From Melieria omissa (taxonomy: Eukaryota; Arthropoda; Insecta; Diptera; Ulidiidae), in contig OZ020269.1 of the NCBI GenBank assembly GCA_963971225.1, positions 20,272,921-20,336,920 on the forward strand: a stretch of DNA of 64,000 bases. Direction: 5' to 3'. Under the pieces are notes generated by a model. The model saw nothing but the letters and a program-made list of their open reading frames with translations, was not told the origin of the DNA and ran no database searches. How positions within the stretch are numbered: the first letter of the stretch is position 1; the number at the start of each line of letters is the position of its first letter. This document shows, one piece after another, positions 11,306 to 24,730 of the stretch. Position numbers and translations under genes: made by a program.

Positions 11306-14300
11306 AATTTGGCAAAACGTTGTTCAGCGCACTGTGAATACCTCCATTAATTGCAAAAATTCCCTACCACCTCAACAAAATTCTTACGTTTGCGCATAAT
11401 TCGCCTGAGCACCTCGTACCTTACTCAAAGAACGAAACAAAAAGCGTACACTCCGCTTGAAATTCTACACAAATTCATATTGGCAGAAATGTTGCACTTT
11501 GAGTGGCCCAGTCGTTCGAAAGGCCACTCAGGCATGCAGCGGGACATGCGCACAACTCGTTTAGTGCCTGGCAAAAGTGGTTTCGCTTCGCTCCGCAACT
11601 CGTAAAACTAATCAAGCCAGCAAATTATTCACGAATGCAGGAAGAGACTCGCGACTTGCGCATATCTTGGCGCATAGAGAAAAGCGAAAAATCACTGCCC
11701 GGTGAGATAAGTTTATTTATAGAAATGGAAAATAGTTTCATTTGCCGCAGGAGGCGACAGCACAAATGACTGCCGGAGGATGTCGGCTAACTTCGTCGCC
11801 TAAGCTGTGTTCATTTGGCTGCATGACAATGCGGAATTGCAAACACTTATCAAATTCTGCACTGAAGGCTACACTGAAAGTTTACATTTTCACATTGGCA
11901 ACTTACGAGTAAGCTGAGCATAATTTATGCCTATGGGGTTCAATTCAAGAAGTAATCTCAAATTTTGTTTTCAAAGTGAATTTACAGTGGTGGAGTAAAC
12001 AAATATTGTTTCATATTAAAATTTGTCAACTCATTTAGAATATAAGTTTGTTTAACTTCAATTATGTGGAAGTAAACTTGAGATAAGAAATATTTAACAA
12101 GCTAGGGTCAAAGTGCCACTAAAACAACAAATAAATCAAACTACACTAATAAAATTTTCTGTATTACATACACTCTAAAAAATTCACTTCAACTTCAAAA
12201 TACACTCTTCAAAAACATGTAAGACAACTTCTGTCTTACTCAAACTTATTTGTTTTATAGTAACCGAAGCTTTGCAACTTGGAACCTTAACTTCTGCTGC
12301 ACCTTTTCTCATTTCTTACAGTGTAGACTGAAACAATTGCTACAAATAGTTTTCATGCAACTATTTACAATGCATTATCGCTTGCAGACAACGCTTGCTC
12401 CACAATGTGTTAATTCATTTCACTGCAGAAAATTTATATATTATTTTTAATTAAAAGATAGAAAGTTATCGAACGTTAGTGATGCATGAGCTACGACAAT
12501 ACTGAGTGTTTTAGTGTTTTTTATTTAGCAATTAATTTTTTTTGTCCCACAAATATTTTATATACAGACGTGCGAATGTCTGTAGGTGTGTAGGTATTTA
12601 CATACCGATATGAATAATTAATAGCTTCATAACGTATGTAGATAATGAAAAACCGTGGGGGTGAATTCTGCTGGTATTGTAGTTTTTCATCGTTGTATGT
12701 TAGTGTGTGTGTGTGTAATTTATGCACACGAGTACATACAACGTGCAGTGTAGTGTTTGGCGTGTGAAAGCGTACTGCAAAATTGTCTCATGGCATTTGA
12801 TTTTGTGATTGTTTATATATACATGTGTAATATTTTGCAAGTCAACGGCTGTTGCTGCTGTATATTTAATTTCTGTTTACTAATTCACGTGTGTGAATGT
12901 AATACTGCGAAATGGTTACTTAAAACCGAATGTAGTGTAGATTTTATGCTAATTGGCAGCAGTTAGTTGTGACTAAAGTCATAAACTGTGAGGCATGCAA
13001 TCAATCAGCAATTATTTAGGCTGACACTAGTTAGGCTGACAAAGTTATGAATCAGTTGGGGTGTAACGGTATTCGAGAGTTAATCCCAGCTAAAGGAATA
13101 GGAACTTGATGGTCCTAGTGAAAAATTTCCATTTGGAATAAATTAAGCTTACACACGCAAGCATTTCATTTGGAATAAGGTTGCAAAACTTTTAATAAAT
13201 GCTCCAATAATCCAATTATTAGGAAAACCAAAATTGTCCCTTGAGACAAACTTACTCCTAATGCAAACATATTAGGCAAACTTTATGCAAACATTTTGCT
13301 AACGATTATCATAAGCTTATATTAAATGTGCCTATAGCACGTTAGCACGCATTAGAAAAGTTTGGAATAAATATAGAAAAGACTTGCGCATATACACTAT
13401 GATCAATAAGTACCGGGACTGTGTATTTTAAATTTTCCGCCGTTGCCCGATGCAGGTAAAAAAACCAAAAAAAAGTGCGCCATTGTAAAATGCGACGAAG
13501 TACAAAAAGTTGACTGACGCTAACAGCTGCCAAACAAAAACTAATGATGCAATCCCGCTCAAAATTTGACACAGATGTCAGTTAAGGTCCTACCGACCTA
13601 AGAGAGAGAGTCTTAACTTTAAAAGTTATTTACATGAAATTTATAAGCAGTATAGATGTTTGAATGCTTTTTCACCAGAAGTCGTTTATATAAATTTAGC
13701 TCTCACGGTTTCCAGGATATTCAAAGATAAAAATTTATTTGATCTTTTTCATTACATTTTTCCAAAAAGGATATTGTGTCATCGACTTTATTTCATTAGC
13801 TTTCATTTGACGTAAAAATTGTTCCTTTCTGACATTTGAGTCAAGAGATATGATGTTTTAAAGTTTCGGGAAGGGGCTTTAAGCCGCCATCTTTAAACTC
13901 AATTTAAAAAAAAACTCGAACATTCCGGGGAAAATCACTTGGCACTTTTTCATCTACTGAGATCCTCTATCGAATGAGATGGGTTTGACCTTGTCCCTTT
14001 TTTCAGTGTTGCACTGTGTTATTTAAAATATAACTTAAAATTTTTGTAAAGTTTAATCACTTTGTATTTACTTTTTGCGAATTTACCACCTGCAAAGAAT
14101 TCTAAATACATACTAAAAGTATAAACTTCCTCCCCATATAAAATTCAAGATTATTTATTAGTCATGCACACCTTGAAATCTCTAAGATACAATAAAAATA
14201 TTAGCTAGTTTTTGTTCATATTTGTCTACTAAATACTTTTTTATAGCAATTAACAATTACCCACATATGCTGCATGACTAATTCCATGTGTGTATGTGTA

Positions 14301-15114
14301 TGTGTGTATATTTACTGAACATTTATGGTATGTCTGATATATTTGTATTCTTCTCAGTTTGTTGATGCTAGCTGTCAATTTGCTTGGCCATTCAACATTA
14401 ATTTAATTTTGTATTCTTTGCATCCCATAGTTGTGCATTTTTTTTAATTATTTTCACATCACTACCGCTTAAATTAGCACAACTTTGACCTCTGCTGTGA
14501 GTGCTGAGCGCCCGCATTCGTGTGTCCAACGCACAGAGTTGTACGAGTACGCGCACCTTTGACAGCATTGAAACATTCACCCGATTTTTGCGTTTTCCAT
14601 TATGGCCATTACTATTTGTAGACTTTGCATTTTGCACTTTACTAGTTTTTGTTATTGTTTTTTCTTATTTTTCGCACTATTACTAAAACCAGTTTTTGCA
14701 TTCACCACCACCAGCAGCAGCAGCAGCAACACCTTCAAGTTTACAAGTCACAACGCCGCACGAAACTGCAAACCTCCATAACGTCGACTGCGGAAAAACC
14801 CCACAATAAAACGTCTTGCTAGATTTTTTCGTGTTTATTTTTGCTGTTTTTGTTGTTTATAGCCTAATGGCCAGTTTAAATTTCCATATTGTAAAATAGT
14901 TAGTATTTGTAATATTTTGCTGTAAGCGCTTCTGCAGTCGCATCGCCACTCGATGGCGGAATGTGTAAATTTGCATGAATCTCAATGGGTGCAAGTGGCA
15001 ACTTACAGCTTGTCAGCACTGCAGGCAATATTAAAAATCAAGGGTCCATGCATTGTGTACTTATGTATGTATGTATGTGTCCTTAGCGATGCAAATCGGA
15101 GTTTTAGGATGTTC
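11306..15114. other. Intergenic spacer
   Basis: Mixed composition, with GC-richer patches at about 11.4-11.8 and 14.5-14.8 kb. A stretch near 13.4-13.57 kb is vaguely like a mariner end but is not paired. No supported gene. Confidence 0.6.
14706..14730. repeat. Short (CAG)n tract
   Basis: A run of CCA/CAG triplets sits in non-coding spacer, with no open frame of interest across it. Confidence 0.8.
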
Positions 15115-15480
15115 GTCGATCTCACTAACTTCGCGAGAGGTTTAGCGCCTTGCTAAATTTTTCCTAAGGGTTTAGTCTTTGAAATGCCATGGCAGGGTAG
15201 CTGCAAAGAAAGTGTTCGAATGCCTTACTCTCATTGTCCTACTTGCAGCTTCTGCAGAAAGAATTGTGGGGAAACCCCAGTAATCGGTGGTCACGGCTGT
15301 TAGCCTAGAAACATTCCTACCAGAAATTAGCAATAAATTTTATCGTGGCCCTTGAGACTGTGCAGCTTGAGAGATTACGCCACGTACTAACTGCTTTTCA
15401 CAGGGAATAATCCTTTATTTGTCTTCGTTTTCGCTACTTCCCTGCGTGACCGGGTATCCAGCAGATGGTGAGGTCCAGTC
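15115..15480 (-). mobile_element. Dead LINE fragment: RNase H end and C-terminal Cys region
   Basis: The minus strand reads ICWIPGHAGK, the end of a LINE-type RNase H domain. After stops and frame changes it reads a degraded CRSC...EHFLCSYPAMA segment, the usual C-terminal zinc-like region after RNase H in I/R1/LOA-type elements. It has multiple stops. Confidence 0.6.
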
Positions 15481-17804
15481 CGCAGCTCACCAGCTTCAGC
15501 AATTCTATGTCATTGACTAGTTTGGACTTGACCATGAACCTAGTGAAAAGATGTAACAGTATGTAATGTATGTAAGGTCTGAAAAGATGTAAGAGATTGA
15601 AACAAAAATCACATATCAAATCTGACTCAACCAATACTGACTGCACTCTCAACTAGCTATGCCATAATTTTGAGCGTAAAAAAGCCCCGAAAGGCCGTTT
15701 GGAATACGCAAAATATTAAACTTTCCTTCTTCATTCATGTAAAAACCCCCATAGGGCTGCTGTAGTTTAAAATTAAATAACAAAACACGCAACGTATCAT
15801 TAGCTATGGATTCTCTTTTGAGCGAGCTTCAAGAGATTTGTGAGTCCCACTTCATCAGATGCCAGTTTATGAAACAAGAACATGAGCATGATAACTACTT
15901 ATCTTATCGCAAGTCTTATCGTATTTCTATATACTATATGTATGATAAGTTAACGCACGATAAATTCGTGCAATGTGCATACAACCATGTCAGAAGTTTA
16001 TCTTATTCAACAACTTCTTCGAACTCTATTTTTATGTATTTCTGAGCACTTTTCTTCGGCACTTCAGTTCAGCGTCTTCTACCATAACTATCAATTTTAT
16101 AATAACAGTAATTACGATTTGTTGTTGCTTCAAATGAAACGACTGTCGCCGCTCACTACCATCGAAAATCGTAGTTTCGCCACAAAATCCAATGTTGCTT
16201 TGCGTTCAATGACCCTTTGTCGCTACACATAAAAATTTACGTACCTTCCCTCCAAAAAATTGCTAGCTAAAGCAGCAAAAAAAACAAAACAAATGCCAGC
16301 ACATAATTTTTTTTTGTTTTTGTGGACAAAAGATTTCATTGTCAGTTGATTTTGAACAAAGTGCTGAACTGGCTGAACCACAGCAACAACAACAACACAC
16401 ACACAACAATGCCAACCAATAAAAGCACTAATGCAAAGTATCACGAAAATGTCTTTAGCGCAGCGCTGACCCGCCCAAATGGCCCTTGGCACAGAAAATG
16501 ACGCGCGGCTGCGCGCCACAGTTGCACGACTCGCATTGCAACTGGCAGCGCCCGAGCGTGAGCGTACAGCGCATGCAACACGAATGCAACGCTCGCGCGG
16601 CATAAATTTCGCACTACCGCCAACCGATCGGAGTGAAGGGGCCAGGGGCAGTCAGGGTGACGACATTGTCGTGCCAGCAATCAAAATAAATGTTGGCCGA
16701 GTTGCCAATGAGTCAGTGAGTGTGCCGTTGTATTGGAAATTTACACGCCGCAGTGGCGTAAATTAACGTCGCTGCACTGTGGCCCTGCGCCTTCCTTCCA
16801 CTGGCCATTGTCCACCACTGCCCACTGTGCGCAGTCGTGCAGAATGGCAATTTCTCAGTGCAATTCCAGCTTCAAATAAATCTTTTCATAGATTAATTAC
16901 GACAGCATTGCAGTTGTGGTTGTTGTTGTTGTTATAGTTTTTGCTTTTAGCGCAGCACACAACCTTTTCTAGCAACGGTAACTGTGTACGGGGCTCGCCT
17001 GCGCACCCATTAACCCTGTTACGGCTCTAATATAAATCAGTTTCATTTACAGTTCCGAAACATTGGCTGCGCGCTGACCGTTCGGCCACCAAGGCAACTG
17101 CACCCATGTTTGCCACACTAAAACAACTCACAAAAACAATAGCCGCCAAATATTTTTCGCTCGCCCCTTTGACGGTTGAACAATACGGTTTTAATATTTC
17201 GCTTGGCGTTTGTGCTAAAGTGCACTTTACCTTGCACTCCTACCGTCAATTGTGCCGCATGCCACGGAAGGAAGTTGGGCGGTCGTCCGGAAGAAAACGG
17301 CGCGCGCAGCGATAATAAGATTGCTTTTAGTAACTGAGCGACCCCTCGCATTCAAACCGTCTACACGTCTGCTGTGCATCAACTGATGGGCCATCACACA
17401 TTTAGAAGCATTTAATGCGTTAACTTGTCTAATTGCAATCCTTTTCGAGTTGCAGTCACTTGCCAGACTGCGTCAGCGTTGTGACAGCCCACTAAACAAA
17501 AACGTCATCGAGCTGTCAATTACCGCGCGGCATAGAGCACCGCACATTTGCTGGCACTTCGGCGCACAATCGAACAATGCAAACTGCGCGCACAAATCAA
17601 AATTCGTTTTCATTGAATTCGATTTGGTTCGATTCGTTTCGTCTCGCCCGGAATTCAATCAATTCTGTGAATGGTTCGCAGTCGCTGTGGCGCTGATTGA
17701 CACGTCTTTTCTGCTGAAGAATAATAGACGCTCCGATGGCATATCTGCGCGGCCATGAACAAAATGCCGGCGCATTGTTTCTCGTCGAAGAATTTAATTT
17801 TGAG
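15481..17804. other. Spacer with CpG-rich patches
   Basis: Sequences at 16.44-17.75 kb are clearly richer in GC and CpG than the flanks and carry many overlapping chance frames on both strands. They could be regulatory DNA or non-coding exons. No protein domain is readable in any frame. Confidence 0.55.
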
Positions 17805-17993
17805 TCATAGAATTTCAGGCGATTGAATGCTGTAACCGACAGTTTGCCGATTATGCGGGAATGCTGTCAGTACGTCCGTATGGAAGTCTAATGAAATCAG
17901 CTGGAAGGGTGTGTCAAAGGGTTCACCCTGCTGGTAATCTTGGGTGCTCTCGAGCAACAGGCGGCGGACGTTGCAGCTGTGCGTCAGCAACAT
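17805..17993 (-). CDS. Unrecognised coding-like ORF, possible terminal exon or gene fragment
   Basis: I do not recognise this product. The 62-codon frame reads smoothly as protein (core RRLLLESTQDYQQGEPFDT, then PFQLISLDFHTDVL, ending GYSIQSPEIL and a stop). It lacks the Cys/His-rich, repeat-biased composition of the chance ORFs around it, and many third positions look coding-like. An AG at about 17973 could be a splice acceptor, but its pyrimidine tract is poor, so the ATG at 17993 is not a reliable start. It could be the last exon of a gene whose other exons lie upstream on the minus strand, an exon captured by a transposon, or chance. No partner exon was identified in the window. Confidence 0.28.
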   Translation of the reverse strand: MLLTHSCNVRRLLLESTQDYQQGEPFDTPFQLISLDFHTDVLTAFPHNRQTVGYSIQSPEIL

Positions 17994-20900
17994 TCATAAT
18001 GTGCGTGTTACGCTTCGGCGGAGATTATAGCAAATCGCTGAATACCAAATAGTTACAGTGTTACACAGGGACCTTAGATTGGTTTTTCAAAATCTTTCCA
18101 CTCAACATTTGAAGGGATGTTTGAAGGCACTTTTCGGATTTTTGTAATTAAAATTTTCATTATGTGAGAACTCAATTTAGTTATTGTACATTCATGAAAA
18201 TGATTTATTGCAGATTTTAATAAAATTTTTTGTATTTGAAATGCTCATTGAATTTGTTGGGAATCTTCAAACGTTTGCATCCTTCGAAATTTCGTATAAA
18301 GTTGCGTTTTGAATTAGGTTTTCGAAAATGTTTCTTAAAATCTGACATTATGTGATTTATTTTTTACTGTCGCATATCAATTCGATGATATTACGTTCAA
18401 TAGTGGCATTCACGAGTTGAAAAATCGAATTCGAGAACGGAATATAACATCGTGTGACAACAAATTTTACACAAAAAAAAGTCGATGTACGAAACTAGGG
18501 GCCAAATGTAGTAAAACTGTGTTTTTTGTTTTTATCTCTGACATCAGTATTTTTTAAAAGGACTTTAAAATTTCAAGGACATGTTTATTTCAAAACAAAT
18601 TTTTATTTAAAAAAATGTGTATTTTAAAAATTGCGCGCATTGTAGAATAACAGATGGGTTTCAAATGAAAGAGAAAAGAATGTTAGAAAATTTAATGTTT
18701 TGGTGCAAATGAACGAAGAGGTATTGAAAATGTGCTTAAACTTTATCCTTGAATATCCTTGGAAATTTAAAATCTTTTTTTTTTAATGCATTTTCATGAA
18801 TACATTTTAGGTCCAATTTTCTGAGGTCAATACCAGTTGAAACCATATTTGTCTCCCAAAACGTTTGCAATATTCAGATATTTTTAAGGCGGAAACTGTG
18901 GAAGAACACTGTACCTTTATACCTTTCGTTCAGGCACAGAAAGAAGGAGACTGAACATTTTTTTTAAGGAATTTGGCAGTTTTATTGGGCAATTCGCGAT
19001 CAATAGAACATCATTCGGTCGGGTGGAAGTAGCTCGAACAGGCACGTAGACATTGCTGTTTATTATACTTCAGCTATTTTGCCCCCTCCCCCCTTGACTA
19101 GCAACTACTTGTAGTAGATCTGACCAGCCCCACCATTGAGGCAATCATTGCCATCAAGTACTCTGAATCTCTTTTAGTCGATCTGTCGCTTTTGTAAAAC
19201 GTAGGATGTCAGGCAGATCGAGTTTTAGTAGCTCATACTCCGTTCGAAAGCTGGGCATTTACTCATACAGAGAGCAGTTTCATTGTCCTCTAGACACATG
19301 TCTCAAATGGCCGAGGCACGTCCCCGAATATTTATAAATTAAGTATTTGTTCCAAGCTAAAAATAGTAGCTTCAACTTTTCTTTCTATTAGCAACAACTT
19401 TCCATAACTTTCCACAACGCCATGGGATTTAAATTTCCACATATTAGACATTTTTATGCATCCTTATGTTCAACAAAAAACCACATTTAAGTTTTTGGAA
19501 ATTAAAAAAAACTTCAACTTTTCTTTTTTTAATTGGAAGCATTTTTTATTAGTACAAATTTCGTGCATCTCTGCTAAAGGTTAATGAAAAGTTGATCAAT
19601 TTCACGGTAAGCCACACAAAATATTTTACATTTCAAATGTTCCATTCACCTGACATGAAAATATGTCACACACACACACTCACTCGCAATCTACACATTC
19701 ACTTCTTGCCAATAAATCTTGTCCGCAGCTAATACCGCTATTTGATTAGTACTTAAAAAACATAGCGTCGAAAGCGCTACATCAAAATAAACGCCCGTAT
19801 TTATAGGCTTGAATTTTGAATAAATCTCTCGACATGGCAAGAAAGTGAAATGAAAAGCCGCCTAGACGGTCGGCTTTCAACTGCCATCTTGCACTCAATT
19901 ACGCGCATGCACCAACTGCGACACTGCCGCACGAGACGTGGATGTGCGGCGTGTGTGGAGCGCCCTGAGCGCTGACAGTGCAACGCACGCATAAATAACA
20001 GCGGCAGCAACATCACAGCGCAAGTGTCATAAAACTTAAATGGATGCTTTAGAGCTAATTTAGATGATCGCTTTCACGCCAACAGAGCGACAGCGCAACG
20101 CACGCCCATTGTGAATGCAATTCCCATAGACGAGACGAGATTTAATTAGGTGCGAGCGCACTCACAGCAGAGACAGCAAAAGATGGGAACAGCAACAGCA
20201 GCAGATGATGACTGCAGCCAAGTAATTTTTTTTCTCCATATTTTCTGTTTTGGCTTTTCATATTTCATTGTCACTTGACAGCAATTCCAGCCACTGCGTC
20301 TGCCGGCAGCCCCTCCCCGATTTCCAGCCAACATGTCTCACCGCATACTTGCAGACTTTGTGTGCTGCCATTTGTTTTGCCGCCACTGTCGGTTGGCATA
20401 TTTCGAATAAGACGTTGCGCATCGGCGACTGCATGGAATCGCTCGAGTATTTATCACAGATAGGCGGAAAATTTGCTCGGCATTGTCCGCATGTGCAGAT
20501 AGCATCTTTTGCAGCGGCGCGCGGCTGCTGAACTCGGCGCGCAGTTGCAAGTTTTGTGCAGCGAGCGTGCAACCTGAACTCGAAACCAGCGCTGGTCGGT
20601 CGGTGTACGCGTCAGCCCAATTGAGCACTCAGTCAAGCCACTCGAACGACGAGTCAAGCAATGTGATGACAACAACATGACGTGACAGACGCAGTGACAC
20701 ACAAACAAATGCGGCGTTTTCATGTGGACGGGCGGCGACAACACCCAAACTGCAATTGGAACATCTGTGCCAACGCACAGACAGCTGCCTGGGCGCTAAG
20801 AAATCATGCCCACGTTGTGTTGTTGGGGCACAAGCGGTTGTAGTCGTATTGATTGAAGGCCCACATACTACAAGCACTCGGTTTATTGTTTTTGTTTTTG

Positions 20901-21200
20901 ATTTCTAAAGGAATATGTCGCGCGAGCACACTTTGAATTTATACTAAAAAAGTTAGTTGTTGAATTATTTTAACATCGCCCTGCGTTATTTTGTTGTTTT
21001 TTGTTTGTTTTATATATTTTACACACTTTCATGCATCTTTTTTGTTTGTTGTAATTCAAGTACAACTAACGCATATTCTCTGTTGCTGTTAATAATCCTC
21101 AGTAATTATTTTCTTAATTGCAGTGCGCTGATTCCGTAAACAGTGCACTAAATATTTCTGCTACAAGTTTACTTATAGACATTTGTGTGTTTGTGTGTGT
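17994..21200. other. Spacer: AT-rich, then CpG-rich
   Basis: 18.1-19.7 kb is AT-rich with no open frames of note. 19.8-20.9 kb is CpG-rich with stacked overlapping frames on both strands (up to 104 codons), the pattern expected when stops are scarce rather than when one frame is coding. Confidence 0.6.
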
Positions 21201-22076
21201 TTTTTTTTTTATTATAGAGATGGAAAGCATCAAAAGCCAAAACCCCGTCAGTGTGGGACTTGAACCTCACTAAAACCATCTCTCACATGTCCGGTTGGTC
21301 CCCCCGGTACTACCGTCAGGCATTTCGTCAGGAGGCGGAATTGAGCATTAGCTCGAAAGTCTTATTGTCAGTTGTCACAGTTCTCTTGCTTATCTGTTTG
21401 TCTCAGTCATAGAAGTTTGTCTGTTTCCTTACCTCTCTCAGGTTTCTGAGTGGCGCTCGAGTCTCCGCCTGTTTTGCTCGCTAATGCGAAGCTGGTGGAT
21501 CACTTCAGCAGCCATGCAACATGCGGCGCCCCAATGCTCTCTGGTAGTCATCATCAGCTCGACCATATTCTCTGGCGTGGCGGTAGAGCCATGTACCTTG
21601 TTCATCGTCCGCCTCAGGCTCTCGAAGCGGGGGCATACAAAAAACGCGTGTTCTGCCGTTTCAGGGACCCCGCAGAACTCGCAGTTGGGGTCCTGCTCGT
21701 GCCCAAAGCGGTAAAGGTACGCCTTGAAGCACCCATGGCCGCTTAGGATCTGTGTCAAGTAAAACTCAACTTCTCCATGCTTCCTCTCAAGCCACGCCTT
21801 TATGTTTGGTATAAGGCGGTGCGTCCACCTGCCGTTGGTTGAGTGGCTCCACCGATTTTGCCACTGAGCTATGCTGTCCCTTCGCAGCGCGTCCTTGAGT
21901 GCGCAAAGCTCTGCTCGCCTTGCGCTATGCATAGAGTTGCGCTCGTGTGCCAAAAGGTCAAGTGGCAACATGCCCGCGATGACCATAGCCGCATCTTCGG
22001 ATACGGTTCTAAAAGCCGAGCAAACTCGGAGTGCACACAGGCGGTAGGTGCTTTTGACGCCTACAGGTGACACTGG
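21201..22076 (-). mobile_element. 5'-truncated R1-like LINE with poly(A) end
   Basis: On the minus strand the element enters its ORF near 22076 (YRLCALRVCSAFRTVSEDAA) and continues through AGMLPLDLLAHER and a Trp-rich segment (SHSTNGRW, IKAWLERKHGEVEFYLTQ). It ends with a CCHC-like motif, CEFCG...HAFFVCPRFESLRR, as in the C-terminus of R1-clade ORF2 proteins. About 230 nt of 3' UTR follow, then an A-rich tail at 21200-21211. Everything upstream, including the reverse transcriptase catalytic core, is missing. I could not define a target duplication. Confidence 0.82.
21438..22076 (-). pseudogene. R1-like reverse transcriptase ORF2, C-terminal fragment
   Basis: About 210 uninterrupted codons cover the region after the RT catalytic domain and the C-terminal zinc-like knuckle (C-x2-C-x8-H-x4-C spacing by eye). 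The open frame suggests a younger copy than the other LINE pieces here. The ATG at 22160 lies in flanking DNA and is not a real start. Confidence 0.75.
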
Positions 22077-24109
22077 GAATTGAAGAGTTAAATCAATTTC
22101 AAAAATTCCAATTAACATTTTGAACGTTCTTTGATGAATTTTTTTAATCACTTGTACCACTCATGAATTCGTATTTAACTTTGGATGAGCGATTACCCTA
22201 AATCCCAACGCGAACTTCTTCTTCTATATGTTCTCCAAGTGTTTGTTTTGTCTATAATTAAAAAAGTTAATTTTTGCTTAATTTACGTTAACATATGAAT
22301 TGTGTTGTATAACAAGAGGTATGACCTCTATGACCTATTTAGAAAAAAGTGCGAGTCCCTAGAACTCGGGACAATATGCCAAAACACCGATCACTCTGTA
22401 ACGAATTGCTTGGTGCTCGATCTTAACCCTAATTCCCAGAATTTTGAATGTTACGTAAACCCAGAAGTAAGACTGTCAGGCTGATATGAGCTAAATTACT
22501 GAAAACATTTGTTTAAAAAGTACAAAAACTGTCTAAAATTTTAAATTTATAAATGCAATTAAATTCGAATATTTCATTAGAGGATTACATAAAATAATGC
22601 AATCGAAAATCTTTTGGATTTATCACCATTTGAAATCTACAGTGAGACTGTGGGGCGGACTTCTAAGAATTCGCGTTAATCAAATAAGAATACTTATGGA
22701 TGAACCTAACACGATCGTGATGGTAATATGTTTCTAGACAAAATGAGAATGATGTGATCAAGAGTGTGCAAATACAGTTAGCCTGTTATATAGCAGTTTG
22801 GCATCTATTTGTCCACTTATCATAAATCTGGTGTTTTTCTTTAAAAAGTTCGTATTTTTCATCACATTTGGTGGATTTTCTATATTTTCTATATTTTTAT
22901 TAACATGGTCGCAACTTTACACAAACTTTATAAGTATAAACAAAAACTCAGATTAACTCGGTCCGTGCTTGGCCTTACAACACATTCTACAACATTTTTA
23001 CATCCATACCTCAGCAAGGTGATCCTCATTGTTTTATTTGTGTAATTACTAATTTGATGTAAGAGCAACATGCGGTGTCTTTTCCTTTCTGCTGCATCAC
23101 CTCTACCTCTGCTTTAGTTGGTATTCATAATGTTGTGACACAACAACCACATAGATGCCACTGTCTAGCAACACTTTTGCTGACTGAGAGCAGCAACAAC
23201 AACTCCGCGACTGCAGCAAAGAAGCCGCCACCGAGGTTGTGCGATTATTCTGTGGGTAAAGTCTGCGTAAGCCAGAAATAGTCACAATCGCATTTGATGG
23301 AATTGTAATACATACATAAACACATACATATGCTACATATGTACGTAGGTATGTATATGGCATATTACACGCAGTGCCATACCACTTATAAATACCACGA
23401 TTACACACAATGCGTCGATGCGACGATGTCGTTGCTTATTATTATCATCGTACATACTTACATACTAACAGAAAGAACCACAGACAGGCCCGCGTATTAA
23501 TGAATGTATTTCTAAAAATTGCCATAAGTACGCGCAACTATTTTGCGTCACTCTTCTGATCGGATGGTTTGTGGTTTAATGCCATAAGTAGACTTCAAGG
23601 GATTTATTTTTAAATGCTGCTCGTTCAATCAACGACAATTCATAGAAAAGAACACATTACAAGCACACGTGCATACATATAAACATGAGTAAATTCCATT
23701 AACAAGCAATTATGCAGTAATTAGCTCAGCAGGAGGGGAACTTTTGTGAAGCTATTTAGTAATGTGTAAATTAATATATGTGTGTATGTATGAGCTCGTA
23801 TGTGTGCATACATATGAACTGTACGAACTATAGTATTGTTGATAAATCAGTGTGACTTGAGTAGAAAATGTACCTGGAAAATGACAAATCTGCTGACTAA
23901 CAAAGACTGGGACTTCTGAGCAGTTTTAGGAAACAAGCTATTGCTATAGTATTAAATATATTTTTATTTATTTTTTAATTTTAAATATTAAATGTAAATA
24001 TTAAGTATATTTTAGTATATTTAATATATTTTAATAATTACATATTATTATTTTGTTCATTAGAAGATTTACTTCAAAACTTAAATTAAAATCAAATCAT
24101 ATATACCTA
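22077..24109. other. Intergenic spacer
   Basis: AT-rich, with ATGT/ATAC microsatellites near 23.3 and 23.8 kb. I see nothing else. Confidence 0.65.
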
Positions 24110-24263
24110 CAGTTGTGTCTGGGTATAGTGACAAAAACAAAAAGGGTATTTTAAGCAAATAAAACGAGTTTTTGAACAAAAATGTTGACCTTGATATAGT
24201 GAACAACCTCAATACAGAGAACAGGCCTTGCAATAATTAGTTCACTATATCCAGACACCATTT
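24110..24263 (+). mobile_element. Pogo/Tigger-like short element, copy 2
   Basis: The left end is GTGTCTGGGTATAGTGA and the reverse complement of the right end is GTGTCTGGATATAGTGA, with TA next to the left side. The internal sequence matches the 7.4-kb copy. It has no coding capacity. Confidence 0.65.
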
Positions 24264-24494
24264 TAGGAAGAAAATTTCAGCTTGTTTTTTAAGATTTAGG
24301 AGAAAGTCATTTCAGGTATCTGGCAACACTGCTCAGCCAAGCTGCATATTATTGTTTTTTATTGCAGCCTTTTTATTCATTCACCTTCACTCTTACAACA
24401 ACTTACGCAAAAAAACATTTAAAAAAAACTAAAATCAACATGAATTTCGCTTTTGTAAATTTCATTCATTAATTGCAAAAATTATGTACTTTAA

Positions 24495-24730
24495 CCCTTT
24501 CGGGACTACTGGGATAATACGTCCCAGCAAGTTTTTAAAGCCCCTAAAAATAATTATTCACATCTTGTGACCCCCGCAGAATAATTATTCGAAATATATG
24601 TCTTCGGTTAAAGGATGTTTTTAGAATTGGTGAGTATACAACAAAACTTTGTAGTCCCAAAATTGAAAGCATGGGAACATTTTTACCAAGAGTATTTTGG
24701 TTTTCAAAATTAAACTCCGTCCCGAAAGGG
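24495..24730. mobile_element. TTAA-flanked MITE (piggyBac-like), CCCTTTCGGGAC ends
   Basis: Perfect 12-bp terminal repeats (CCCTTTCGGGAC / GTCCCGAAAGGG) are flanked by TTAA on both sides (24491-24494, 24731-24734). CCC-type ends in a TTAA target are typical of the piggyBac superfamily. It is 236 bp and non-coding. Confidence 0.82.

Noticed and set aside
10415..11350. 73-codon Phe/Leu/Tyr-rich frame as a membrane protein
   Set aside because: It is the translation of the TTTTA repeat.
13398..13572. Possible mariner end (TGATCAATAAGTACCGGGAC)
   Set aside because: Resembles a mariner terminal repeat, but no partner end or transposase piece was found, so I did not annotate it.
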